This document shows positions 29,878-40,388 of a DNA stretch of 64,000 nucleotides, piece by piece (position 1 is the stretch's first letter; the number at the start of each line of letters is the position of its first letter). A program made the position numbers and the translations under genes. The DNA comes from Anoplopoma fimbria (taxonomy: Eukaryota; Chordata; Actinopteri; Perciformes; Anoplopomatidae). The stretch covers positions 4,876,448 through 4,940,447 of the forward strand of contig NC_072453.1 in NCBI RefSeq assembly GCF_027596085.1. The letters run 5' to 3'. A model generated the notes under the pieces. That model worked only from the letters and a program-made list of their open reading frames with translations. It had not been told where the DNA came from and did no database searches.

Positions 29878-30199
29878 GTGGCGTGTGCTTTGCATCCACC
29901 TCGGAGATCCAGGATGCGTAATTTCTGTCACATCGAGTCCCCGACTGATCACCCGAGGCGAGCCAGCGGAGCGGAGTGCACAGGTAACAGCAGACAGAGA
30001 CACTCCCGCAGGGCCACACAACCTTTAGGGGTGTAAAAAAAAAAAAGCAGGATAGGAGGAGAATGCACTTCTTGTAGCATGTGCGAATCTGGGTGGGTGT
30101 GTTAAATATGATGATGAAGCTAAGACTAGATCCAGCCTTTGCGCAGCGTCACTGTGCGCAGATTGGCTGAGGGGAGAGACAGAGAGAGGGGGGGGGTGA

Positions 30200-30202
30200 A
30201 AG

Positions 30203-30225
<23 letters not shown>
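30200..30225. repeat. (GA)n microsatellite
   Basis: This purine run lies upstream of fam20c, preceded by a G run at 30188-30196. It gives the fam20c sense strand a CT-rich tract. Confidence 0.9.
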
Positions 30226-30233
<8 letters not shown>

Positions 30234-30368
30234 CCATGTGAAGCAACTGCTTGTCTGTATTCCTCTTGGAATAAATCCTCCCTGCACATCCCGGCTGCGC
30301 AAGAAGAGGGCGTCTTTCCACTGGCCAATATTCAGCCTGGGTTACACGCAGCAGAGGCAAAGCCGGGG

Positions 30369-30369
<1 letters not shown>

Positions 30370-30404
<35 letters not shown>
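30370..30404. repeat. T homopolymer, 35 bases
   Basis: This is an uninterrupted T run upstream of the probable fam20c promoter. It faces the A run at 30635-30665. Confidence 0.95.
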
Positions 30405-30407
<3 letters not shown>

Positions 30408-30631
30408 ACCCCCTCCCTGAAATTCATCTCCTGGAATCCCTCTGAAATGTCTCCTCCGAGACGGCAGTCAATCCATCGATGATACATTAGACAGGCCTAT
30501 TAGACCGCTCATCAGTCTGAGGATCCAGTTCCATCCTGCACCGCTGCCACTCAGCACCAATCACATCTTCAATGAAGTTTAAAGGCTGCATGAAATCAAA
30601 AACCACAAAGCACCTTTCAGCTTTTCTAAAA

Positions 30632-30634
<3 letters not shown>

Positions 30635-30665
<31 letters not shown>
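30635..30665. repeat. A homopolymer, 31 bases
   Basis: This is an uninterrupted A run. With the T run at 30370-30404 it forms an inverted A/T pair around 230 bases of unique sequence. It could be the poly(A) end of a retroposed copy, but no target duplication was recognised. Confidence 0.95.
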
Positions 30666-30667
<2 letters not shown>

Positions 30668-31176
30668 ACTAGAGCAATAAACTGACCTCTAACCCATATA
30701 CCACATGAAGCACATACACCAACCCGCCATGGAAAGCCAAACGCAGCTCTCTCCAATATCCAGCCAGTGCACTAATGTTTCTTTTTTTTACAGCTAATTG
30801 GCACAGCATTATGGCTGCATCTATGCTTCCTGGTGGCTGTAAATAATAGGCATTAGATATAGGGTAATAAAGTGCTTGCATTTCATACTATGGCATATAT
30901 GCATGAGTAAGTGATCATGCTGTCTGTGATTACCTCCCCAGATTAGTTTATAATTAAAAAGCGCCCAGAGAGAGAGAAAGAGAGAGGGAGGTGGTGGCGA
31001 TGGCTCTTGTACTAACACAGAATAGATTTTTTTAAGAGAGTAGAGTGGAGATGGCTTAAGATAGGCTCTGTGGGGTGGATTTACCCGGTGGAACAAAACA
31101 TTAGTTGTGAATGTTAATGAAGCTGATGTAGAGGCAAAATTAAAACAGCAGCATAGAGGTCTTTGCTAAATCTGAA

Positions 31177-31230
31177 GTGTGTGTATGTGTGTGTGTGTGT
31201 GTGTGGGGGTGTGGGGGGGGGGGGGGGGGG
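31177..31230. repeat. (TG)n followed by a G run
   Basis: A TG tract to about 31204 is followed by G5, TGT and a run of 18 G at 31213-31230. Long pure G runs of this kind are prone to sequencing-length error. Confidence 0.95.
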
Positions 31231-34054
31231 ATTGGTTTACTCCACCAAAATCAGATGTCAAGTGACTAACAATGGACTCAGCTCCACGGCATTGACTTTT
31301 GTGTTAGACATAGAGAAAACACTGTTGCATTTCTGCTCAAGGAAGACCTGTTTCATGGCAGGTTTCCTAACATAAGATTCACATGACCACTGACATTTCA
31401 AGGCCCTTTAACAGTGACTAACTCCCGACAAAGCAAAAAAAGGTCCATCAGATCTGCCTCCTCTGGTGTCTGATGTCAGTGATAGGGTGAGCGCGGAAGA
31501 CAAAGTGATGCCTGTTGCCCTGTCCAGATCTCACGCCAGCCACTGTAGCCCGTGGCCTACTAGCCTGAGGTAAAACAAGCAGAGATGAATGTGTATTGAT
31601 GTCAGTCAGACATGGATCACAGCAGCCGATGGGGCCAATGGTTCATCACAAGGCCTGTCTTGTGCAATTGTAGCCAAGCTTGAAGCATCGAGGGGATTCT
31701 GTCGCTCTCGCACCGTCGGGCTGATAAGTCGACACTTTTTCTTTTTTTTAACTCTCATTTTATACGCTGTCAAATGACATTAGCGCTTCAGATCTGCTAA
31801 TAGAAGTGGACTGTTGTGAGATGACAATTTGCAACTCCAAATGAATAATCTCACTCTATTACTGGGCAGAAATGTAAGCCAAAATGACAAAGAGCAGTGT
31901 AAGAAAATAACAAATCCACAAACAAAAGGATCCAACTCTGACATTACCAGTGTCAAATTCCACCCTTTGTGTGCAACTTTCACATTTTCTATGACCAAGC
32001 CTTTTCTTTTTTTTTTTTGACAGAGCTCCTTGTGTGACATAACAGGCTGATTGAGAAACACCATCCTCCGATATCCGTTGTGACAAACGGTATTAAAAGC
32101 ACCTAGACACAGACAAGATCAGGAAAAAGAGCAGGAGGAGGAGGGCAGGACATCCTAACAGATAGCTGACTACAGCACAGGTTGTAAATACACAATATTT
32201 ATGTCCTCTACAATACACAGTGTCTCTCAGTGAGATAGCACAGGGGGGGTGTAGCAAGATAGCACTATCCGTGTTCCTATCTGCACTACTACGGTGAAGG
32301 GTGAGCTTTGCTACAGTACAAAGTCTGCCAAATAGCTTCAGGACAGTATAGGTGGTGATTCAAGTGAAAATGAAAATTGACGTTTTTTGTTTTGTTTGCT
32401 GATATTTTATATCAAAACATACCTCTATTTAATGTAAATAAATGAATGGGAAACGATTTTATAGTATATCAAAATCAGCTTCTTTTTTTTCTTGGTGCTA
32501 TTTTCATACTGGGTTATTTTATATTTAGTCGTGACTTCCTTTCGTATTAAATCAAACAAGTGTGGTTGCATCTCAGTGGTGTGAGTTTATACATTTGAAG
32601 GAATGAGGAAGTAAGAACTAAATGCATATAAAAAATAGATAATTTCTAGATGACGTCTTACTTTTACCTTGAGCAGCTAGGGTTCAAATCCAATCCTTGG
32701 AAGAAAAAATTATCTTTCGAAACATGTACATGACATTAAAATGAAATGTGAAAGTCACCCTGAAGCTGCATGGTAGTAAAATGTTGGCAGTTGTTTAGTT
32801 TTGTTTAAGAAAAGAAAGTGAGGGCAGGTTGGACCAAGGTACTTAGGCATGGACCTCCCTGCTCCACATCCCTCCACGGTTTATGCCACTCACACATCCC
32901 TCTGTATCGCCAGCGTTCCATACATATTGTCTGCGTAAATTCATTTGTCTGAATTTGCCCTTGGCGTGACCAGGGCTGAGTGGGGAACAAGACTAATTTC
33001 CATCCCCGAGCAGAGCTGCACTCACTGGATCTGATGCAGCACATTTGAATGGATATTACAGATAACAATGCCCTCTGTTGGCCCCAATAAGCCTCACGCC
33101 GCTCTCGCTGCTCCTCCGTCTCCGGCTCCTCCACCACTCACGGCCCTTCCGCACCTCTATCTCGGATCAGAAGCCAGATGTGTAAACTCAAACACAGGCA
33201 CATTTAAACTGTCGTGATGATCACTTCGGTTAAAAAACATCCACCATGACAGAAAACCTGGTGAAATGTTTAAAATGTTTGTTTCTGAATTTCTAACACC
33301 CAAAGCGGTTCTTCTATTATTTTCACTGCGTGGCTCTTCATGATATTGTCTGTCTTCTTTTGTTACCCCTTTTAATCTATTTCCTTACAATGTTTAAATG
33401 AATGATGCACCCTTTTGTTTACACAATTATCACTTGTGGGTGTCAGCACAAAGCAAGGTTGACATTCTGCTTGATTGCATATTAGGGGACGTGTGAGAGA
33501 GATGTGTTCTCTTTGTGATCATTACTTTGTTCTTTATTTACAGAAGGACTGAAGTTGTCGGTAAAAATAATTGGCATCTAATTTAAAAGAAATATGATTC
33601 ATTGTTCCTCAAGATGATACCCGAGGGCTCCAAAAACACATCTTGGCAGCTCTTTACAGATCAGTAGCTCTACAACAGTAACAGTGTATCTACAAAATGT
33701 GAAATGTATTCCTTCATGAATAATTATTAAAAAAAACAGTAAATTAAAGTGGGCTGTTTTGTTCTCATTAGTGTAATTGTCAGTCAGTGAGTTGAAGCTA
33801 CCTGTAGCCCATATTTTATGCCAGTACAATGTAAAAGGCACATCATTTCACACAAAAAAAGTAACACAAATATCATGTTAAAAATAAAAAGATATATAAT
33901 TAAATAAAATGTCAAGAAATCAACTTTATCTACAAATATATTTTCTTGTAGGGTGGAAAACACCTGAGAACCATCATGAAAGGTTATAACGAAGACTATA
34001 GAACAGCCATGAACACATCAGCCTTAGAGAATGGTTCTATAAGACTGATGTGTT

Positions 34055-34890
34055 TGGCAGTGCTTTGAGCTAACATCATTCAGATATGATGTTTACCAAG
34101 CCCACCATTTGACTTTAGCATGTTAGACGGCACAACACACAAAGTAAAGCTGAGGCTGATAGGAATGTTATTAGTTTAGCAGGTAATTGGTATCGGGCAC
34201 ACTGATGCTTCCACAAGATTATTAAGTTAAGAAATCACCAAAGTTATAGAATTCCATCCTCAGGGGGATATGAATGTCTGTACAGAGTTTCATAGAAATC
34301 AATTCAGTGGTTGTCACATGACTCATTTTGCTAAAAAAAAAAAAAAAGAATATATATAAATATATATATAATCCCCAAGGTAAGTATGATTCATCCTCTG
34401 GGAACCCTGAATGTCTACCAAATGTTAAGCCATTCAATCAAGCAGATGTTGAAATATTACACATGTTAAATGCAAATGTGTCCTGTTGATGACATCAGAG
34501 GAAATGTCAGGGGATCCCCAAAGGTCAGTAGGATGCATACTATGACCATGCATGTTAGTACAAAATGGAATGTCAATTCATGATAGTTGACAACATGTTG
34601 CTGTATGGACCAATTCAATTCAATTTCAATACAATTTATTTTATAGCCCAAAATCACAAGTCACAAAAATGCAACAGAAGAGGAAAAACTTCACCCCCAA
34701 AAAAACCTTTACAGGTTGACTGGGAATAAGGAAGAAACTTTACAGACAGCAGCAGAGGAAGGCTCCCTCTCCTATGATTGCCAGAAGTGAATAGATGTCA
34801 TGTGCACATGATGAACAACATAATAGACCAAAGTGTTGGACCTACAAACCACCGTTCCTAGAGCCATGCTGCTAGCATTGCTAAAACTCA
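34055..34890 (+). repeat. Interspersed repeat family B with internal tandem units, split by a younger insertion
   Basis: The copy begins around GCTTTGAGCTAACATC and includes AAAGTAAAGCTGAGGCTGAT. It then carries three diverged versions of a unit of the form ATCACCAAAGT(T/C)A...GATTCATCCTCTGGG...GAATGTCTGTAC, starting near 34213, 34374 and 34509. It ends with GAGCCATGCTGCTAGCATTG at 34860-34882. The stretch 34614-34825 is foreign to it (see that entry). An A run and a short AT tract lie at 34335-34370 between the units. Confidence 0.65.
34614..34825 (+). mobile_element. Percomorph interspersed repeat (retroelement-like) inserted into family B
   Basis: This stretch reads TTTATTTTATAGCCCAAAAT, then a GGAAAAACTTCACCCCCAAA-type segment, GAAGAAACTTTACAGACAGC and ATAGATGTCATGTGCACATG, ending AACAACATAATA. 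I recognise this order as a very common percomorph repeat. GACCAA is found on both sides (34608-34613 and 34826-34831), and removing the insert plus one copy restores the continuous family B sequence. This supports a real insertion event. Its class (SINE versus truncated LINE) is not assigned. Confidence 0.7.
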
Positions 34891-35890
34891 GCCAAATCAA
34901 AATAGAGGGACCATTTCCAAAGAGTTTGAATCCCAGTTCTGTAACATTCCAAACCTGGACTTTAAGCAGATACATTATTTTTTTTATCATTTTTGGCAAT
35001 ATCAGCAAGCAGCAAACTGATTTCCTGATCTAACCCCCGGAGGGAATGAATGAAGGACTGAAACAAAAACAGAAGGAGGTCCAGATGACCAAATATCAAA
35101 AAAGAAGGAATGGGAGGAATTGCGTATTTCCCCTTGAATCAGGACTCTTAAGTGGTGATACAGGCTCCCCTGGGTCATCTCTTAAAACATCTTAAAAGCC
35201 CAGACTGTCTGTGGCTATAATAAGGTGTTATTGAGTAGAGTTCTCCTGACCCTGTCTGCTTCCCTTCCCTCTCTCCTTGCCGCTCCACCTTGGGGTTATT
35301 TTTAAGTCTGTTAGGGAGGTACGCGATCAGCACTATACTTACCCAGGTATACGTCTTGTTTGGCTTGCGTGTGTTCAAGCTGAGTGTGTACAGCGTCCTG
35401 AGGAGATTGAGAGAAAGACGAGCACTGTGTTAATAAGTGTTTGGGGTTACTGCAGGAGTGTGTGCGTATGTCTGTGGGTGGATACCTGGGTCACTAGGTA
35501 CAGTGTTCAGCGTGTTTTTGGGGCAGCTGCATCCAACTAGAGGCCCTTGCTGTGTTTGTCCCGCTGGCTGCCCAGTAATCCTATAATTAGGGTTTGGGGT
35601 GGACCACTTTAATGAAGGCTGGCTTGGATTGATGAGTGTCCCTGTTTGGATCATTTTGGTACTAGTTTGTTTATTTTAGAGTGCGGCTCCATCGACCGCT
35701 AAGCCTTCCCCAGTATGTCAGAAGCTGGTCAGGTCCTGATATAGCAGCGACCCTCAGCAGCCTCCCTGGTCCTCAAATAATAGTCATATGTGGTCAATTT
35801 GTTTGTTGACTTTTTGTCTGATTACCTGAGGTGCTCCCTGACCTGTAGGCTGACCTTTAATGTTAACCTGCATCATGAAGAGACCGGTGC

Positions 35891-36375
35891 ATTTTAAAGG
35901 GATTATTCAACATTTTGGGGGATGCTTATTCGCTATCCTGCTAAAGTTAGATGAGAAGATTTATGCCACTCTCATGTCCGTGCGGTAAAAACAACAGACA
36001 GAAATATGACGTGACTTCCTGTAGTTGAAAAGACAAACCAAAACAACAGCTGTGAGGCTTTAAAAAAATTACCTTTGGACAGTACCAGGCTAGCTGTTTC
36101 CCCAAGTTTGCAGTTATGCTAAGGCAAGAAAGCAGATAAATGTCAGATTGTTTTTCTGTGGAAATTCATTTTGTGTGTGTATTTGTGTTTGCAAACTCGG
36201 CTCAATTTCCCCTTCATGCACAGATTAACTACTCTGAATTCAATCTTTAGGCTTTAAACTAAGCTAGTGTCTCCTGGCTGTACCTCCATGTTTGATGGAA
36301 AGATGTGTGAGAGGTGTCCATCTTCATCTTTAGTCAAGCAAATATGTGTATTCCTCAACATTTGAGCAGCTGTTA
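35891..36375. mobile_element. Long-inverted-repeat MITE, family E
   Basis: The left arm runs from TTTTAAAGGGATTATTCAAC through ATTTTGGGGGATGCTTATTC, CTAAAGTTAGATGAGAAGAT and CCACTCTCATGTCCGTGCGG. The right arm, in reverse, has GATGGAAAGATGTGTGAGAG, CCATCTTCATCTTTAGTCAA and GTATTCCTCAACATTTGAGC. The centre has CCAGGCTAGCTGTTTCCCCA. Positions 36136-36235 look foreign to the family and may be an insertion. I know this family as common in percomorphs. Confidence 0.7.
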
Positions 36376-37827
36376 TGCCAAATTACAAAGGTTTCAGAAA
36401 TGAAATTGTTACTGTAAGCAAAGCTGGTGCTGAAAAGCGATGAGATGATCAACAAAAATTCACAATATTTTGCCTATCAATTAAACCTCTGACGAATTCT
36501 TATATTATATATTTATGTGCTATAATTCAGGCAATTTTCAGCATTTTTATATTTTAATCTTAACTTTAATTTCTTAATAGTTTTTGCATTTCAGGGGACA
36601 AAACACTGACATACTACATGTATGTGCATAAGTGTTCCTGCCTCTCAAATGCAAAAGAGAATGATCCATTTTTATTAAACTTTGTGGTGTGTTATAAGCC
36701 CTATGCACAACTTGTATTTGTAGAGTTCTGTCTCCTACACATTTGGATTAGGTGTGGTGTTTTAAGGTCCTTTGGTCATGGACACACCCAAGTCTCTCCC
36801 CCACTGATCTTTAATGCAAGATAAGTTGTCTGACGAGGCTAGAACTATAACAATATAGTTATGAAACTCTCTACTAAGACCATGTTCTTTAAAATAAAAA
36901 ACCTTTAGATGGACCTTAATTGTAAATATGTTTTCTTCTGTGTGTTGAATCCCACTTTTCTAATATTGTTTAACATGAGTACATTTTAAATGTGATTTTT
37001 TTTACTTTTACCTATGCAGAGTTTTGCACCAATTGTACTCATTTAAATTATTATTAATAATAATAATTAAAAGCTTTTAGCAAATGATAAGTATAACTGC
37101 ATTTCACTTTGAGGATATGGTACTCTTTTTCAATCCCTAATAAACCGCTTTAGTCTCACTCTTATATCTGTACCTTTCATACTGAACTCTATTTTTCCAC
37201 ATGCCAACATATTCAATTTCATGCAAATATTTGAATTAATCACTGTAACCACAAATTGAGTAAAAAAAAAAATTCTTATCTTGTGGCATGCTCCTTTTGC
37301 CAAACACATTTTTGCTTCCTCTACGCTTTTACATGACCTCTTTTACAGATACCATCTCACAAAAATCAACATTTATATTGGAACACTTTATGGGCTTTAG
37401 CGCAGACGGCCTTCACAAGTAGAGAGTGTGCTGCAAGAGAAAAAGCCTCGTGTTGGGACCTGAAAGGGATATTAACATCCTGATGGCTTGAAAACACTGA
37501 AATCTCACTATTAATCCGGCCCGCCTACTCGGCCGAGACATGTTTGGGTTTCTAAATGCAGTGGGAGTGGAGGCGTCTCTCTGCAGTCAATCTCAACAGT
37601 TATGACAGCCCGGCTAAAATAGAGCTAAATGGAGACGGATCCTGAAGTCGTTAAGTCATAATGAGAGAGAAAGGGAGATATCTCAAAGATTTGACTCTGG
37701 GCCAACACCATTAGGAGAATGATATATGAACCTATTCCATCTGGGATCTTAACTTATAGTGGACAATGCACACACACATACACGCACACTCTGACTTACT
37801 TCTCTATACCAGCGATCCTCACCTAAG

Positions 37828-37948
<121 letters not shown>

Positions 37949-38240
37949 CTCCTGACTGCTGACTTTGCAACTCGTGCCTCCCTCTTCCTGGTTTTTCTCA
38001 GCCTCTTCATCTTTTTCTTCTTCTCTCTTTTCAAAACACTCCCAACCATAGACCTGTCATGGGGCTCCTCCCCCCTCATTATGTTCTCATTTCTTCTTCT
38101 TACTCATATTATCTCGTTACTGCTTTTCTCCTTCTCCTCACTGTCAGCCAGAAACACACAAACTGTCTGCATAAACATTAGGTTTGTAAGAGTTAGCGGG
38201 CTCTACATGGCAATGCTGCCCCGGCTTCTCAGTGTGTTGC

Positions 38241-38346
<106 letters not shown>

Positions 38347-39213
38347 AATCACATGTGTATGACTGTGTGGGAGGAGAGCCAGTCATGGCGACACAGTGAA
38401 AGAGGCACTTGTCTTTGTTTTTCAAATCCTCCACAAAGCCACACGAGGGATTTCGATGGATAAAGTGTATTTTGCGGATTCTTCTTCGGTGAGTTATTGT
38501 GCTTCTGGGTCATAAAGCCGTACAAAAACACTTGACAAAATTTCATATTGTAGCTTCTTTTATGATCTGGTTTATACACCAAAAGTGCAGGCAAAATGAC
38601 ACTATATGATCAATGATGTATTGATCAACAATACACCATTCATTCAAGGGTCTGTTTATACTGCCAACATTTAATCTGAGAACTTGCTGGAAGGCAGTTA
38701 CATCAAGAGAAACGTGTTGTGTTAGAGTGCCTTGCTACAGAAAACTGTAGTATGTGAGTAAAGGGAGATTTACCTTCTTTGGCACAGTAATTCACAAGGC
38801 CAGCAGTCCAGTGGTGTGTACAGTAAGTGGTGAGTGATTTAGCAACAAATCTGACCCCAGTCCAACAATCGTGTGTAAAGCTGCCAGTATACTCAGAATA
38901 GCTTCAGAAATCCCCCACAGCTTTCTGACCTTTGAACTTCTCTTTCTAGCTATCTTCTTTCATTCTTGACATACCTGTTTCTGTCACTTTTGATGTTAAC
39001 AAACAAGTTGAACACTATGAATGTCCTCTAGGAGACTGAATATGTGCGCTGTTATCCCCATGTTTAAACTAAATCAAGACTTCCCCCTCTCTTTCACGGA
39101 CAACACATCGTACATAATACTTATTTTCAAGCAAAACTCAACCCTAAAAGTATTTAGTTCTAAGTGTGAATAACTCTTGTCAGTGTCTCTTTTGTAATCT
39201 TTATCAAGAAGGT

Positions 39214-39757
39214 CAGTGGTCCCCAACCACCGGGCCGCGGACCGGTACCGGTCCGTGGGTCATTTGGTACCGGGCCACTGAGAAGAATAAATAACTTCTA
39301 TTATTTCCATTTTTTTGATTATCAGAGTCTGAAAGATGTTTTATTTTGAACATAAAAGGCCTGTGCCTCTTGACACATGTCGAGACGCTTGTCTCGGTCA
39401 CGTGATACGTTACCTCAAAAAGTAAGCCCACAAGCTAGCGAAAATGAAGCGGGATCTTCTGCAGTGACAGCATCAAAACAAAATTACGGAGTAGACTGGA
39501 CATAAGGAACACACTTCGGCTGTCATTGTCTCCCATTACCCCCAGATGGGACCATCTCGTTGCAGAGAAACAAGCTCAGGGCTCCCACTGATTCAGCGTT
39601 ATGGCGAGTTGTATTTTTAATGCATTTTATATTTGTTTTCATGCCGGTCGTATCATTTTATTTCGTCATGTTTATCCGCCACACCTTAAAGCCGTTCCGT
39701 GAAAATATTGTCTTACATGAAACCGGTCCGTGGCGCAAAAAAGGTTGAGGACCGCTG
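39214..39757 (+). mobile_element. hAT (Charlie-like) DNA transposon remnant, 544 bp
   Basis: The left end CAGTGGTCCCCAACCACCGG and the right end, read inward on the minus strand, CAGCGGTCCTCAACCTTTTT, form imperfect terminal inverted repeats. Each is followed by the ACCGGT.CC / GGACCGGTTTCATG sub-terminal motif known from hAT-Charlie elements. Flanks AAGAAGGT (39206-39213) and AAGTAGGT (39758-39765) match at 7 of 8 bases, as expected for the 8-bp target duplication of hAT. The element is internally deleted but keeps a transposase tail (separate entry). Confidence 0.9.
39499..39591 (+). pseudogene. C-terminal remnant of the hAT transposase
   Basis: One frame inside the element encodes DIRNTLRLSLSPITPRWDHL then VAEKQAQGSH and a stop at 39589-39591. 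This resembles the extreme C-terminus of hAT-Charlie transposases, which often end in a QAQ.SH tail. Sequence upstream of about 39481 gives no continuous transposase, so the catalytic and dimerisation parts are gone. It shows that the repeat derives from an autonomous parent by internal deletion. Confidence 0.65.
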
Positions 39758-39890
39758 AAGTAGGTGATAAGCTCTGTGAAGCTGTACATAGGCACAATGG
39801 TACTTTTAGTTAACATTATACATCAGTATGCTAACACACTCAAAAGGACAATGTTAATCATCTTATTGCAACCCAAGCAAAAACCTCAAG

Positions 39891-40230
39891 TTCTGAAAAG
39901 TGAAGCCAATGTGGTAGCCTTAAACCTGCATTCTTGCTAATGGCCATCAGGGGGCGACCCTGGTAGGAAAATTAAGTCCAATTGTATGGAGGTTATTAAG
40001 AAAATGACCGTACTACTCACTTGAGTTATTTAACATTGTAAACATGAGTTAATGGTCTCAATCGATAGTTTCAAGTCTTTATCAATACGGCATGATGTTC
40101 ATAATTTAGATTATGGTCTATTTAAATTAAAACAAGCATAGATGCTTTAAGGCATGGCTACCTTGTGATTGACAGGTCGCTACCACGGTGTTGTCTATCC
40201 GGGAGTTGTCAGCATTTTTGTCTGACATCT
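39891..40230 (-). mobile_element. Family A repeat, copy 2 (reverse orientation, shortened)
   Basis: Read on the minus strand, this block repeats the order seen at 838-1330: the GGTAGC(G/A)ACCTGTCAATCACAAGGTAGCC-type segment first, then an AAACTATCGATTGAGACC-like segment, then the AGAATGCAGGTTTAAGGC and CTTCACTTTTCAGAA end. Its 5' part (the CGGCCGTCGCC segment) is degraded. It lies about 130 bases downstream of the hAT element. Confidence 0.75.
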
Positions 40231-40328
40231 TCATCCCTTTCACAGTGTATCAGTTCATAACATTTTGGTCACTTTAAAATGTCTAATTCAGCGTTCGGTT
40301 GTACTAAGCTCCACACTTTCGTGTCACT

Positions 40329-40388
40329 TCTGGTTGCACTTTGTAAATCCCTTTTTGAAAGGTGCTATATAAATATAAATATAAATAT
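40329..40388 (+). repeat. LINE/SINE-type 3' tail remnant
   Basis: GCACTTTGTAAATCCCTTTT leads to TGAAAGGTGCTATATAAATA and a short ATAAAT tandem. This is the common fish LINE/SINE 3' end formula (TTGAAAGGTGCTATATAAATAAA). No body of the element is recognisable beside it. Confidence 0.45.

Larger units (their letters stand above)
29262..30360 (-). promoter_or_regulatory. Probable fam20c 5' leader and promoter region
   Basis: Directly upstream of the fam20c start the sequence becomes clearly richer in CpG than the surrounding introns (for example 29551-29600 and 29700-30020). Possible core elements on the minus strand are a CCAAT box (ATTGG on the plus strand at 30162-30166) and, within 20 bases of it, two TGCGCA-type NRF1-like half sites (about 30139-30160). 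A second CCAAT lies at 30325-30329 on the plus strand. No convincing TATA box is seen; the nearest is a weak TATTTAA-like site near 30106. A 92-codon upstream frame (29711-29433) would lie in the leader if transcription starts above 29711. The transcription start itself cannot be placed from sequence. Confidence 0.5.

Noticed and set aside
32685..32705. GGTTCAAATCC, a perfect tRNA B-box-like sequence
   Set aside because: No A box, acceptor stem or cloverleaf can be drawn upstream. It is an isolated motif, at most a SINE relic.
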